In this document: positions 23,347 to 34,988 of the stretch, one piece after another | Layout: every line of letters starts with the position of its first letter | Position numbering within the stretch: position 1 is the stretch's first letter | NCBI GenBank assembly: GCA_905397405.1 | Contig: CAJPVJ010000101.1 | Location: 1 to 40,464 of the forward strand | Reading direction: 5' to 3' | From: Oppiella nova | Lineage: Eukaryota; Arthropoda; Arachnida; Sarcoptiformes; Oppiidae | Length of the DNA: 40,464 nucleotides | Notes under the pieces: generated by a model | Database searches by the model: none | Told to the model about the DNA's origin: nothing | What the model saw: only the letters and a program-made list of their open reading frames with translations | Translations under genes and position numbers: made by a program

Positions 23347-26076
23347 TTATTTATTGAAGTCGGGATTCTTTCTTAAGATAACGAAGCCCTCGAGCACTGG
23401 AGTCAATGGGAGGTACTCTTCAGTCGCCAATTCTGCCCTTTCGCCCAAAGCCAGTAACACAGGAGTCGTATGCGTCTGGAAGCCGGTAATGGTCTTGGGT
23501 TTACCCGCCTGTCCCACCACATCGACGGCCTGTCCCACTCGCACGGGAACTGGCAATGGAGTCAACTCCTCGTCCAAAGTGATTAACATTCGCGGCTGAA
23601 TAGCGGTCACCAAATAGTAGAGTAAATAATGGGACTTAAGAATAGTTGACTTCACGTCCAACAGACTGATGACTGTCGCCAACAGACCGGCCAATGCGGT
23701 CGGCATTAGGAGCTGTCGGTCCGAATTGAATGGCGAGAGAGTGAGAGTTCCCTTTCCCAAGTGAGTCAATCCCTGTGCGATGCGAACCATAAACAGGCAG
23801 TTCTGCTCCTTTGCGTGGTATTGAGCCAATTGTCTCAACATTGTGGCCAACCGGGCGTTGTTAGTGCCGGCGCCCACCAAACCCATCGCAAAGATGGCAT
23901 TACAGGCAACGTCTGTATCCGAGTCGTGACTGAATTTGCTCAGTGTCTCCAATATATTGAGTTTCGGATTGGAAATGGAGGTGAGGGCCAGTGCGAGGGG
24001 AACGGCTCTCTTGATCATTGGTTCGCCATAACGTAACAAATGTCCAAAAGTCCTGAACGCCATCTCGCAACTAATGTCTTCAGCCATAGCTATCAATCCA
24101 ATTCCAATGGTTCCCACAGATTGTTGCCACGAATAGTCGGCACCGTCTGGTTTTGGTGTCGCGGCAGTCGTCTTCTTATTCTTATCACTTCCAGCGGGTT
24201 CTTCGGCTTCCTTTTCAGTCTTGGCTTCAGAGCAGATGTGAAGCAGACTTTGGATTTTGAGGACATTACCGGTGGCCGCGTAGGCGCACACATCCACCAG
24301 TGTTTTGGACAGTGCTTTGAGGGATGCGTTTTGTATGATCTCGAGGGCCGCCTCAATGGCCTCCGAACTCTCCTGTTTCCCCAAATAGCAGAGCCCTAAC
24401 GCCAGGGGTAGGAATCGCACGAAGTTGTCCTTCACGTCCAGATCAGGCTTTTCGATGAACACTTGCATTATGCTGGCCGTCACCTCGTGATTGCCCGAAC
24501 CAACAGCTATGAGACCACATGACAGCGCCGTCACTCCAATCACCTCAACCGTCGACTTACTGTCCGACAGAACCGGGAGGAGGACAGAGAGAACATCGTT
24601 ACGATTAGAGCCCGCGTAGGCCAACCCTAAGCCGATAATGGATCCAATTCTCATCGGCATCTTCTCGTTGGTCACGTAGTCCACGAGTAGAGCCAACGCG
24701 GGGTCGCAATCGTTACGGACTCCGCAGTTGACTACACCGCACGCCAAGAGAGCGCCGGCTTTGATGTTGTCGTCGTTTGAATACAAGTATTTGTCGATCT
24801 GTGCGAGACCTCCGTCCACATCCCACAGCAGTATGAGTCCCAACGAAGCGGTGGCGCTAAGCATTCCGTGGTCTTTGTTCTTATAGAGCCATTTGTTGCC
24901 GTCATCGCACAGGAGGATGCGGTCCCTCCCGAACGCCGCGTTCACCAAACCATTCACGAAACTCGCCGCCAAATTAGCCCTCGCGGAGTCCACAGCACCG
25001 GCACTTCCGAACGGCGGTCGCGTCGGGTTTTCCAAATGGGTTTTGTAGATATCGTCCGGCGTTTTCGGCTCAAGAATGTCCAGCTCTCGGCCCAACTGCA
25101 GGAAATGTGTATTGAGTTGAGTGTTTGATATGATCTCCAAGAGGTCCTGATCCTCGATGTCGTCCATTAGGAATATCTGTTGTCTGCCGATCATAAACGA
25201 CAACTGTTTCTGGAGAACGGGATCTTTGCAGCGCTCGAAGATGTTTAGGATTTGCTTCAAGTCTTGTAAATGCATTCCTATTCTCAAGGCTTCGCTGTAT
25301 TTATGAAACTTAATGAATATATTGAGCGCTGTCTTCATGAGAGTGGTGTTCTCGGGGTCGGGAACGAAGGGCACACAACTGGTCAGATACAGACACACCT
25401 TCTGACACAGGTCGTCGTTGTCGATGTACTGTTCCAATAGATCCAAGCGCTCGATTTCCATCAACAGGTCAGTCGCCTCCGACTCGGCGTTGTGTAGCAT
25501 ATTATAGGGGATGATGTCCTGAACCAACGCCAAGAGGTGTTGTTTGCTGTCAACGGTGGCCGTCTCCGACTGCCATTCAGTGGCGATCTCTCCGGACAGG
25601 TGTCGGACGTATTCGTGACCCCACGACCCGATCGTCTCGTGACTCCCAATCAGTCGGTACTTCAGAGCCTCTCCGCTGGTGTTCACCGATTCCGTCGGGT
25701 TTATAGTCATCGCCAGGATTGAGACGATGTCTGCCATAAATCTCTTCGTGTCTTCGGATGGCATCTGACTGTAGAGGTCTTTCAGTGTCTGGTAGTGCGG
25801 TCTCAAGAACTTGAGGGGCTTTGGAACCGATGTCATCGAAGTGGTGGCACTCTTGATGTGTTGTCTCAGCGACTCGAGCGCCGGCTTATAGAGGGAAGCG
25901 TCGGCTTCTTTGAGTCGCTGAACGCATAGCTCCAGTTCCTCCTGAAGTTGTTTGTCCTCTTCGGACAAATCCATGTCTTTGTCGTCCACACCATTCTTCT
26001 TGTCCGACGCCTTCTTGTCCTTGTCTTTGGCCTCCTTCTCAGTCATGGTCTCACTCTTCGTCGTCTTGTCCTTCAT
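23347..26076 (-). CDS. PSMD2: 26S proteasome regulatory subunit Rpn1
   Basis: A single exon encoding 909 residues (human 908). Near-identical blocks to PSMD2 include [80 protein letters not shown]-type PC-repeat helices, [18 protein letters not shown] and the C-terminus [20 protein letters not shown] and [12 protein letters not shown]. Rpn1 is the base subunit that docks ubiquitin-like shuttle factors and Usp14 beside the ATPase ring. The N-terminal 40 residues are Lys/Asp-rich and variable, as in other species. A 909-codon gene without introns is notable beside the short-intron neighbours. Confidence 0.98.
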   Translation of the reverse strand: MKDKTTKSETMTEKEAKDKDKKASDKKNGVDDKDMDLSEEDKQLQEELELCVQRLKEADASLYKPALESLRQHIKSATTSMTSVPKPLKFLRPHYQTLKDLYSQMPSEDTKRFMADIVSILAMTINPTESVNTSGEALKYRLIGSHETIGSWGHEYVRHLSGEIATEWQSETATVDSKQHLLALVQDIIPYNMLHNAESEATDLLMEIERLDLLEQYIDNDDLCQKVCLYLTSCVPFVPDPENTTLMKTALNIFIKFHKYSEALRIGMHLQDLKQILNIFERCKDPVLQKQLSFMIGRQQIFLMDDIEDQDLLEIISNTQLNTHFLQLGRELDILEPKTPDDIYKTHLENPTRPPFGSAGAVDSARANLAASFVNGLVNAAFGRDRILLCDDGNKWLYKNKDHGMLSATASLGLILLWDVDGGLAQIDKYLYSNDDNIKAGALLACGVVNCGVRNDCDPALALLVDYVTNEKMPMRIGSIIGLGLAYAGSNRNDVLSVLLPVLSDSKSTVEVIGVTALSCGLIAVGSGNHEVTASIMQVFIEKPDLDVKDNFVRFLPLALGLCYLGKQESSEAIEAALEIIQNASLKALSKTLVDVCAYAATGNVLKIQSLLHICSEAKTEKEAEEPAGSDKNKKTTAATPKPDGADYSWQQSVGTIGIGLIAMAEDISCEMAFRTFGHLLRYGEPMIKRAVPLALALTSISNPKLNILETLSKFSHDSDTDVACNAIFAMGLVGAGTNNARLATMLRQLAQYHAKEQNCLFMVRIAQGLTHLGKGTLTLSPFNSDRQLLMPTALAGLLATVISLLDVKSTILKSHYLLYYLVTAIQPRMLITLDEELTPLPVPVRVGQAVDVVGQAGKPKTITGFQTHTTPVLLALGERAELATEEYLPLTPVLEGFVILRKNPDFNK

Positions 26077-27019
26077 AACGGATACTAAAGTGACAATTGA
26101 TTAGTGGATTCAATGGATGTGAAGAAGTGGTGATCAGTTGAGGAGACAATTGTGTGGACTGTAGGGAGAGTTGTGTTGAAATAAGTGCTGATTCACTGAT
26201 CACTCAAATGCAATGCAACTGCAAATCACAGCACAAATGACCGACAGTTCAGTACTTTCTTACACGAGTTCACTGTGTATTGCTATACTAAGCAGTGCTT
26301 TAAAAAGTTCCGAAACGTTGTATTACTAACACCAATGACTTTGTGTTAATTAAAGCGCAAAACTTGAAATCAAATGCCGGCGGATGTGCTGGTGATAGAT
26401 ATGAAGACATTATATGAAGACATTAATTGACATCTATAATCATTTATTTTACAAAATTTGCACATATTTTGTATCATTTAAAAAATTCAGACAGCAATTT
26501 TTTGTGGTAATAAATACTAGTATACGGTATATACGATTCAGACTAAATGACATATTTGATCCAGCCATTCTAAATAGCATGAGATAATAGTTTGCCATAG
26601 TTTGAGATTAAAATGAATTATTAATAATAAAAGTTGGTTTAAGACATTAAATGAAAGTTTGGCGAAAGTCGGGTCACAAGGACTGGTGACATGTGCTATG
26701 ATCTGTCAATTCATATCCATTTCAATACTAATCGCGTGATTCTAATAATAAGTTTTGTTGAAAAAGTTTTTGAATTCACTTCTCATTCGACAAACACTTA
26801 ATTTTCATCTCAAGAGCTGTCCATTGATTGTCCAAAGTTTGTTTATTTTATAAAATTAAATTTTACAGCAATTATTTCAAACATTTAAGATCTTCTAATG
26901 TCTTAACTTTTTTATAAATTGCTTTTAAGAACAATCCATTTATTAAATCCAATTAATTATATATTTTGTGCTATAATTTAGTAGATTTAAGTGAAAAGCC
27001 GTTAGAAATAAGGGAAACA
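26077..27019. promoter_or_regulatory. Divergent region PSMD2 / PABP (inferred)
   Basis: Gene-free DNA of about 940 bp between head-to-head starts. An AATTTAG at about 26976-26982 could be the acceptor of a 5' UTR intron of the PABP gene. TATACGGTATATACG (26521-26535) is one of the recurring palindromic motifs. Confidence 0.4.
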
Positions 27020-28411
27020 ATGACTTCGGGACCCAACTACTCGATGGCGTCCCTATATGTCGGCGACCTGCCCTTCACTGTCACCGAAGCCATGCTATTC
27101 GAGAAGTTCTCGACCATAGGTCCGGTGCTGTCCATCCGAGTGTGTCGTGATTTGCTGACCCGTCGATCTCTGGGTTACGCTTACGTTAACTTTCAAGAGG
27201 TTTCTGACGCCGAGAAAGCCATTGAAACCATGAATTTTGATGTCCTTAAGGACCGGCCGTTACGGATAATGTGGTCACAGCGCGACCCATCACTCAGGAA
27301 GTCAGGCGTCGGTAATGTGTTCATCAAAAATGTGGACAAATCCATCGATACTAGCGTTATGTTTGACACGTTCTCGACGTTCGGCAAAATCCTGTCGTGT
27401 AAAGTGGTTCAAGACTCGCACGGACTCAGCAAAGGCTACGGCTTTGTCCACTTCGCCACTCAAGAGGCCGCCGATAATGCCATCGACAAAGTCAATGGAA
27501 TGCTATTAAACGGTAAAAAAGTATTTGTCGGCAAATTTATCCCGAAGTCCGAGAGAATGGACTCGTCGTCTGCCGATAGGAATAAGAACTTCACTAATAT
27601 TTATGTCAAACACTTAACCGATGATTACGACGACCAGAAGTTACACCAACTCTTCGAAAAGTTCGGTAAAATAATGTCCGCGAAAGTGATGACTGACGAG
27701 AAGACCGGAAAGAGTCGCTGCTTTGGATTCGTGTCGTTTGAGAGCTCAGAATCGGCTGAGAATTGTGTGCAAGAATTGAACGGAAAGCACGAGATGTCAA
27801 ACGGGAAGCACCTGTACGTGAATCGGGCGCAGAAGAAGTCGGAACGCATGGAAGAGTTGAAGCGTCGCTTCGAAGAGTTGCGACAAAAGCGTATCAATCG
27901 ATACAAAGGAATCAATCTATACGTCAAGAATCTGGAGGAGTCGATGGATGACAAGCGTCTGTCCGACGAGTTCTCTGCCTTCGGAAGAATAAGTTCGGCG
28001 AAAGTCATGTGTGACTCGAGAACGGGTCGATCGGTTGGCTTCGGTTTCGTATGCTTTTCAGTGCCAGAAGAGGCCCAGAAAGCCATCAACGAAATGAATA
28101 ACAGAATTATTGGCACAAAACCATTGTATGTGGCGTTCGCTCAGAATAAAGAGGAACGGAAGGCATTACTGTCCGCACAGTTCATCAAACAGAGCAACAC
28201 TGTCATGAGAGGGCCAGCCATCCCACCGCCGATGACTCACTCACAGCTCCCATCGCACCCGCATCTCATCCCTACAGCACTGAATCCGGCGGCCGCTGCC
28301 ATGGCTTACGCGGCCAACCCGGCCATCGCTTTCAACGCATTTGGTGCCCACGGAATGGCATCCCATTCCTGGAATGACATCAGACGTAACCGTCGCCTTA
28401 AATTCTACTAA
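27020..28411 (+). CDS. Cytoplasmic poly(A)-binding protein, short form without MLLE
   Basis: One exon of 463 residues from the ATG at 27020. Four RRMs in PABPC order: about 11-88 ([44 protein letters not shown]), 99-175 ([14 protein letters not shown]), 192-269 (NIYVKHL, FGFVSF) and 298-374 (NLYVKNL, GFGFVCF). PABPC1 has 636 residues; here the protein stops after about 90 residues of Pro/Ala-rich linker with the basic end RRNRRLKFY. The C-terminal MLLE/PABC domain that binds PAM2 proteins (eRF3, Paip) is absent, and nothing like it lies downstream before the next gene. Lack of introns and a shortened tail suggest a retrocopy-derived paralog; the frame is open, so it is probably functional. 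Confidence 0.93.
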   Translation: MTSGPNYSMASLYVGDLPFTVTEAMLFEKFSTIGPVLSIRVCRDLLTRRSLGYAYVNFQEVSDAEKAIETMNFDVLKDRPLRIMWSQRDPSLRKSGVGNVFIKNVDKSIDTSVMFDTFSTFGKILSCKVVQDSHGLSKGYGFVHFATQEAADNAIDKVNGMLLNGKKVFVGKFIPKSERMDSSSADRNKNFTNIYVKHLTDDYDDQKLHQLFEKFGKIMSAKVMTDEKTGKSRCFGFVSFESSESAENCVQELNGKHEMSNGKHLYVNRAQKKSERMEELKRRFEELRQKRINRYKGINLYVKNLEESMDDKRLSDEFSAFGRISSAKVMCDSRTGRSVGFGFVCFSVPEEAQKAINEMNNRIIGTKPLYVAFAQNKEERKALLSAQFIKQSNTVMRGPAIPPPMTHSQLPSHPHLIPTALNPAAAAMAYAANPAIAFNAFGAHGMASHSWNDIRRNRRLKFY

Positions 28412-28790
28412 CATTTCGATGGATTTTATTTTCTTTTTTAATTTCATTCATTGCTTTCATATATAATTTGCGCTATTTTTTAACGTTTAAGAATTATTTT
28501 TAAAATTAATTTATAGTCATTTCATTTAATTTATAATTAAATCTTTATTTTTATTTGTTTATTTAAAAATTCATTTTTTTGTGTAAAATTTTGTTCATAT
28601 TTTATATATTAAATTCGTTTATATTAATAAATAAAATATATTATAAAAATTAAATATAAAAAATAAGTTCAATTAGAATAATATAAATATTTGTCAAACT
28701 TGTGTCCATTGAGTTGGAGGTGAGAAGCGGTGAGAATGAGGGGGACGGGAGGCGATGGGACCTAAACCAAGACATAATACAAATGAGTAT
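28412..28790. other. Convergent AT-rich 3' region
   Basis: Very AT-rich gap between the PABP stop and the phosphatase stop. Several AATAAA-like hexamers are present on both strands; no gene. Confidence 0.55.
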
Positions 28791-31700
28791 TTAATTAGCA
28801 AATAACACACAAATAGATGACATACTATTAGAGGCGGGACTGTTAGTCGTATTTGAATTTGATTTGGGTTTCGAGGATTTGATTCGCAAACCTCTGAAAG
28901 CATTGGAGAGTTTGGAAAAAGTTCCTGAAGTCGACTCTTGCGATACATTTTGAGCGTTTGAACCAATGTTTGAACTCTTTTTGATGGATTCCTTTTTAAT
29001 GTTTGGTTTAGTGTTTAAGTTATTGTTTATGTTTTTATCTTTTTTGTCGCTATTCTTAACCTTTTTATTCAAATTCTTAATGTTTTCTGGTTTTTCAATA
29101 TTATTCACAAAATTGTTTGCAATCCTTTCAGAATTGGATTTAATGTTTGGCTCGCTTTTTGTTTTATTAATGTTAACATTATTTTGATTAGTATTTGAAT
29201 TAGTGTTGGAATAAATGGCCTCATAATTAGGTTTGAATTGTGGATACGGGCACTGGATCTGTGCAATGGCCGGCACTGAGATGTGCCGCACATTGGAAAC
29301 AGTCATAAAACCGTGTCTACCGTAGAGACTATCATAGAAGGGAAGGGTAGAGTTGAGGCCAGGGTTTCGCAATTTCATGATATCATAATAGGAGTGAATG
29401 CTTTGGTTTTGGGATGCGGTCGACACTCCGGTCGCCTCTAATGGCTGTGATCTCCTATACTTAGGTAATACTGATTCGTATATATTATTGTTGGACACGT
29501 TTAGCACTTTTATGGCATTGTTTTGGTTTATATTAAAACTATTAAAGTTTTCCATATTATTAGTGTTAACCAGAAGTGTGTCCGAAACGAGATTAGGGGC
29601 CGATATGTTGCACCCTCTCTGGCCAATGGGCTCGTAATGGTTTTGCTGAGTGACTGTCAACTCATTTGGTTGACGTCTGGGCAGAGCAACGGATACTATG
29701 AGTCTTCCGTCGGAAGTATTGGGCAGTGAAGTGATTGTTCCGTCGAGCATATGATGGTATTGATAAGTTCGGGGAGGTTTGGGAGGGGGTGGCAGTGGTT
29801 GGCTTTGGATGTGAGCATTGATTGTCATTTGCAATGGAGGGCCCATTTGGGACGATATCTGATGTGGAATTGAGTTATTGTTTTGCATTTGTGACTCAAT
29901 TGAATATAAATTAGGAACAACTCTATGAATGGGTTGCGATGACTGAACTGATGGCACGGATTGGAGTTGTTTTTGTTGGATGTGTTGACGAATCTCTTGT
30001 TGCAATTGTTGATGATTTTCAAGTAGTTTTTGTTCGCTTAATATGGCAAACGATTCCATAACTGAACCGTTGAAGTGATTTGTTTGCAGCATTTGTGCAG
30101 AGTTTTCGTTTAAACGATTCATTGCATTGATCTGTGGATTGCATTCTCCATAAGTAGTCTCTTTGAGACACGAATCCTGTCTGAACTGTAGGTCCGAGTG
30201 ATTAGCGCGCAATCCCTCGTCTAAACCGATCGACATTTCATGTCTTTGGTTACCATTAAACACATGATCGTTGCTTTCAATCATGGATTTCGTGTTTCTG
30301 ATCCTTTCTTTGATACTTTGACTTCTATTCAGTGAAGAACTCGTGGAACGGGACCTCACTATAGGACCCTCTGTTGAGATCACGTTTTGATTTTCGAATA
30401 TAGCTTTAAGTTTGGCAATACTTGGGCGCCGTATGACAGTTGCCTTTCCTATAAGCCTCTCGTGTCGCACTTCATCGCCAACACTGGACGGACTGTTGGG
30501 AAGGGAAGGCAGTATGGATTCGGGGATATGTTTACTCTTTGTATTATCGGTCTGAGGAAGCGAGTGATCAGTTTGCGGAGCGATTGTAGCGATCGCTATG
30601 TGTTGGTCGGCAGACTCCCTGAGCAACTGGCGCCTCATGAGAGGCTCTCCATCGCCATCGATGTTCTCATAAGTGTGCGAATCAATCATTTTGAGCTGTT
30701 GTTCAAAGAGTGTGGCGACAGCCTTATAGCACAGCATGTATTGCTCTAATGTCTGCACCATTGCTATCCTCTGTCTCCTCATCTCTCGTATTATGGAATA
30801 CAGACTGAAATCTATGGACACAAACATTGATTAGACAAAGAGTTGCCTTTCGGTGACAATCAATGCAAACCTTCTCGAAGTTTTCCATTCCTGAGAAGAG
30901 CCCAAACGTAATCAATAGAACATAGAGTTCCGGTTCGCCCGCAGCCGGCGCTGCAGTGGATAAGTATTGGACGGGTTTCTGAAATCTGGACGTCACGCAT
31001 GAGTCGCACCAACTCGAGGATCGGGTGCACAGAGTTGGGCACTCCGTGGTCGGGCCACGTCTGGTAGTGGAACTGACAGACCGTGCGCTCTATGGAGTCG
31101 GCGTTCACTTTGAGAGTGCGGACCAGAAAGTCGGGGCACACCTGACGCCACTTCACTAATTGAACTGATATTACGACAACACATGCATTGAGTACAAGAC
31201 ATTCATGACGGATGAGTGACATGACATACCAGTGATGTTGCCGTACTGTTGGGGGTCATCGTTGTCCTGAGGCCAGTAGGACTCGCACTTGTATTTGCCG
31301 GACTCCCTCTCATTACAGGCCATCACAATGACGGTCACATGCCTGAGGGTTTAGTAAGAGGTCTTCAGTTGGTTTCACAACCCTTCGCCAGGGACTGACC
31401 GCTACATTCACGCGCGTGTCGGGCTGCTCGGGAAGTGCATTAACCGCAAGTATATCAGTCTAGGCCCGACACCCGGGTATTCCTCCAGAATGACACGGCT
31501 GTGATCATCTGCATACACATCAAGACATACAATCAGTCATACCATTCAACACATCATCACATCTCATGTCTCATTACACGGAAGAATATCTTTGTATCTG
31601 TTTTTGCGTCGATTCACGTCATTCTCGCCCTCAACTGATCCGCAGTTGGGATCAGTCTTCAGCGATTCCGTCAGGTCTTTGAGTGTTTGAAACTCTTTGC

Positions 31701-31818
31701 GGTACTCATCGATGCACTCATCATTGGTGTCATCACTCAGTCGATGTCTGCACTCAAGTCTCTCGAAGTCGTTGAGGAAATGACGTAAAATGGATTTCAA
31801 ACGATTTGATTTGACCAT
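28791..31818 (-). CDS. PTP-PEST family tyrosine phosphatase (PTPN12/18/22-like)
   Basis: Exons 31818-31578, 31508-31230, 31164-30871 and 30811-28791 join in frame to about 944 residues if the 127-bp block at 31345-31471 is read as mirrored. As displayed, that block breaks exon 2 with stop codons. Visible PTP elements are KNRYKDILP, DHSRVIL, TVIVMACNE, YKCESYWP, TWPDHGVP, the P-loop HCSAGCGRTG (catalytic Cys about 244, Arg about 250), and VQTLEQYMLCY. The 670-residue tail is low-complexity and Asn-rich. It carries LPPPPKPPRT, the proline motif by which PTP-PEST binds p130Cas-type SH3 domains, and a basic C-terminal segment GLRIKSSKPK resembling the family's C-terminal homology box. The family dephosphorylates focal-adhesion and immune-receptor substrates; this is inferred. 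It is head-to-head with RBMX2. Confidence 0.85.
31345..31471. other. In-place complemented (mirror) block in phosphatase exon 2
   Basis: On the coding strand this block gives stop codons and no PTP motif. Reading the + strand backwards (no complementing) in the same codon phase gives SDYMNANYV, YIASQGPLPNT and DFWRMIWE, exactly the motifs missing between DHSRVIL and HVTVIVMACNE. The 31345 edge is set by the frame (WE-R-HVTV). The other edge is set to 127 bp by analogy with the two exact mirror pairs; the sequence itself requires only about 31470. Confidence 0.88.
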
Positions 31819-32252
31819 AACTTGCGATTCGCGGCACAGAAGTCACCATCAATTGTGCCAAAGAGTGTCCAATGAGTCCAATGAATGCCAAACCTATCAC
31901 TCAATCAACACATCTCTGCGAACGTAAACAATAGACAATCCACTCATTCGTCCGTTCAGTCAAACAGTCAATCAGTTCTCCATTTATGACATTCCAGTCA
32001 TTCCTGGTCTTGTAGACAAGTGCGTAATGCACTGTGAGAGAGGGTGAAGTGACGGGGAAGTGACGGGGGAGAGTGGTGACGAGGTGAGATAGCATGGCAA
32101 GTCACGTATGCGACTCTCTCATTACAACATAAACTTGTGAAATAATGTCAACAAAGCATTGATTAGATAATTAGTGACATAACCGTAAACACTGGACATC
32201 AGTGCATATCATATTAAACTTCAAGTGGTTTGGACTCCACAGCAATCACACA
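31819..32252. promoter_or_regulatory. Divergent promoter region phosphatase / RBMX2 (inferred)
   Basis: 434 bp between two head-to-head start codons. No other exon is recognised; it presumably contains both promoters. Confidence 0.4.
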
Positions 32253-33024
32253 ATGAATCCGTTGACGTAAGTATAGACACATTAAGTGATAAGACAATTG
32301 ACTGACTGTTAACTGATCTGTTGGTGACAGTAATGTCCGGAACATAACGAAACTCAACGAAAGAGAGCTGTCGTTGGGAATCGATATGAAGAACTCGTGG
32401 CATAACATGTACTCTTCGAGCGCCTGGATCTTCATCGGTGGTCTGAACTACGAGTTGAGCGAAGGAGATGTGATAACAGTGTTCTCACAGTACGGCGAAG
32501 TGGTTAACGTGAATCTGATCCGCGACCAGAAGACCGGCAAATCGAAGGGCTTTTGTTTCCTGTGTTATGAAGACCAGAGAAGTACTGTATTAGCCGTCGA
32601 TAACTTGAATGGCATTAAACTCGTGAATCGCATCATTCGTGTGGATCACGTCATGGACTATAAGATACCTAAAGAGCACGAAGACATGGATGAGGCGACT
32701 CTTGCGCTGCACAACGAGGGATGTGCTCCACAGGAGAGGGAACTCATCACTCCTAGACTCGAAGACAGCAAACAAGTCCTTGAGATTAATATTAAGATTA
32801 AGAAAAAACATAAAAAACGAAGACATAGAAGCAGTTCCAGTGATTCTTCGTCCGCCTCTTCCGATAGCCCATCGAAGAGAAGGAAACATAAATCGAAATC
32901 AAGAGATAAGAGGAGAGACGAGAGGAGACACGACAGCCATAAATTGGATCAAACAAAGAGTGATTACAAGAGTGATAGACATAGAAATGAATTCAAACCG
33001 AAATCTTCTCATTCAAGACATTAA
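32253..33024 (+). CDS. RBMX2: RBMX2 / Ist3-like spliceosomal RRM protein
   Basis: Two exons, 32253-32266 (only 14 nt, MNPL plus two bases) and 32331-33024, give 235 residues. The tiny first exon is chosen because MNPLTNV matches the human N-terminus MNPLTKV. SAWIFIGGLNYELSEGDVI, GKSKGFCFLCYEDQRSTVLA and IIRVDHV form one RRM (about 37-115) nearly identical to RBMX2. The tail is Lys/Arg/Ser-rich, consistent with a nuclear splicing factor. Yeast Ist3/Snu17 belongs to the RES complex of the activated spliceosome; the same role is inferred. Confidence 0.95.
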
Positions 33025-33099
33025 GTATTTATTTTGTTTGTATAGTAAATGCACAACAATTTCATTGATAATATCGAATCAATTATTAAGTATTAGCCA

Positions 33100-33105
33100 A
33101 ATAAA
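33100..33105 (+). terminator. AATAAA poly(A) signal of RBMX2
   Basis: Canonical hexamer 76 nt after the RBMX2 stop and before the convergent cyclin A stop at 33233. Confidence 0.6.
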
Positions 33106-33232
33106 AGCTACTTTATTATAAGAAAGTTTTTAAAATTATTTTGTAATTTAATTAAAATTGAGTAAAATATAAATGCAGTGATTATTAAATTGTAAGAATA
33201 GATTAAAAGAGCAGACATTGAATGCAATCAAA

Positions 33233-34988
33233 TTAAATACGAGGCGCAGCAGCCATGGGCTCAACAGTGGACACGCGATAAAATCTGTTGTATTATTCAA
33301 TGGTTAGAAATATTGAACAACTCGTGAAACAGTAAAGACTTACTTATCGGAAGTGAATTTGCTTTGAATGGCCTGTTGGGGGTGTTTGTGAGCGAAGGCA
33401 TGCATTCTGTGAATCGATTCGAGACACGTCTGACGATCGGCCAAAAAGGCTTTAATGTCTCCGCTCTTGAGGCCCTTCTCATAAGCCATGGATTCCTCAA
33501 GAAAATGTTCAGTAATCACGAGTTGAAAGCCTAAGGTTTGAGCCGAAAGAATGATAGAGCAGATGGCGATCTCACTCGGATAGTAGCGCAGGAATGGCTC
33601 GCTCTCCAGAAGTGTTAAGTGAGACAAATACTAAACATTCAAACAATCATTTGTCTTATGAGATCACTCAATGAGATCAATGAATGACTGATTCAAACCT
33701 TTGCCAAGTGTTTAATGATGGACTCCAGTTGCAGATCAGTCGAGAACTTGTCAATGAAATAATAAATAGTGGGCGCCGACACGTCAAACTCCAGAGCCTT
33801 TCGTAAGATATAGTGTTATAATAAGACTTATTCAAAGTGATGGAATCATACCTTAAGAATGAGTTTTTCCATATTAAGTATCTGTTGCTTAGTGTACGAG
33901 TCATCAGTGATATACACGAATTCACTCAACTCTGGCGGATATATCTCTTCATATTTGGAAGCAATGAAAAGAGCGGCCGTTCCTATCATTCATTCATCGA
34001 TTAATTTCTTTGGAAATCATTTAATTTTCATTTCAATGTATACCTAATAATTGAAAGCTTTGTCTCGAGATAGACATCAAAGACAGAAACCTAATTACAA
34101 AGCGATTAAGTCATTAGATATATCAATAAGTGATGGAGTGATGGATGAGTTCGTGTCACACCTGTCGATGTAATTGACGGCCAAGAAGAGCGTCTGGTCC
34201 AGCAGTTTGTACTCTTCGGTCACTTCGACCAACCAATCGATAAGAATGCTTCTCATCTTAGCGTTAATCTCCGGCTGTTTCGAGATATAGTACGGATCTG
34301 CCATTTGCTTCCTCTCATAGAACATGAGATATCTATGGATTTCAATCGAGTATTCCTGACATCTCGAGAGAGCCGTCAAATCGAAAGAACGCAACACTTC
34401 TGACGTCTGCTCCGAAACGGACACGTCTTCGAGCTCTTCCTCTTCGCTCTCGATGTCTATCGTTTCATCGCATTTGATGTCCGCATCACTAAAGCCATCA
34501 ATGATTGCCTCCTCTATAGCTAAAGAGTTTTCAGTTCTTTCAGACAATAGGTTATCCGTCTGTTCGCACGAATCGTAGAGTAAGAGCGCCAAGAGCAGCA
34601 AGAGTAGCTTTCACTACAGCTTCAGCAAGAGGTAAAAGCTCTATAAGTAGAGTCTCAGGCTCAATAGCGTCTTCTAGAGCTTTAGGCTAAACACAGGGTT
34701 TTCAGATTTAGACACTTTCGTGGCCTCATCCGACCTCTTGAGACCGGCGTTGGAAGCATTGGAAGCGTTGACGGAAGTGTTGGTGTGGTTGGACTCGTTT
34801 GGCCACTGTTTCCGTTGCAATGCCTTTGATTTGTGGCTCTTCTGGTGGAGCGAAGTGTTGGCCACAATTGGGCCCAAAACTCGTCTCTCGTTATTGATCA
34901 CCAATTTGTTGAGCACTTTGTGATTATTGGGAACCAAAGGCTTGTTTCCATTCATTTGAATGAAATTCTCGTCAATGATTTGGTCCAT
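33233..34988 (-). CDS. Cyclin A
   Basis: Exons 34988-34162, 34090-34044, 33982-33852, 33797-33699, 33630-33344 and 33284-33233 total 480 codons if the mirror block 34575-34701 is accepted. As displayed, that block puts stops in exon 1. The cyclin box starts with [18 protein letters not shown] (about 245) and runs through [32 protein letters not shown] and [16 protein letters not shown]; the second fold includes [11 protein letters not shown]. These are A-type features (Drosophila CycA is 491 residues, human CCNA2 432). The start at 34988 is the first ATG after an acceptor at 34993-34992, implying a 5' UTR intron, and the same arrangement exists in the terminal copy. The product activates CDK1/CDK2 in S and G2. 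Confidence 0.9.
34575..34701. other. 127-bp mirror block inside cyclin A exon 1
   Basis: Read backwards without complementing, this block is identical over 127/127 bases to 40338-40464. In the coding phase of cyclin A it then reads LGHKSDFEIF through ENRENEM and continues in frame into [12 protein letters not shown] on the normal minus strand. As displayed on the coding strand it contains stops. The flanking DNA (34702-35417) is an ordinary reverse complement of 39630-40337. Confidence 0.95.

Noticed and set aside
26966-27019. Upstream PABP start at 26966
   Set aside because: That codon is TTG; the ATG at 27020 matches the conserved PABPC N-terminus.
28340-28480. PABP C-terminus truncated by another mirror block
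   Set aside because: Complementing the region in place gives no MLLE-like sequence and introduces stops.
31341-31399. A 57-nt intron (GTCAGT ... CTCAG) splitting phosphatase exon 2
   Set aside because: It has intron-like borders by chance, but neither flanking frame continues the PTP domain, whereas reading the mirror block gives an uninterrupted exon.
31400-31470. Local inversion of phosphatase exon 2 (true reverse complement)
   Set aside because: The + strand read forward gives only weak PTP resemblance with gaps; the plain reversal gives exact motifs without gaps.
34575-34701. Foreign (symbiont-like) insertion in cyclin A with a Leu/Ala-rich reading frame
   Set aside because: The apparent Leu/Ala-rich coding sequence is only the mirror of normal cyclin A sequence; reversal gives 127/127 identity with 40338-40464.
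33233-34988. Cyclin A as a pseudogene
   Set aside because: All downstream exons and splice sites are intact, and the only break coincides with the 127-bp mirror block.
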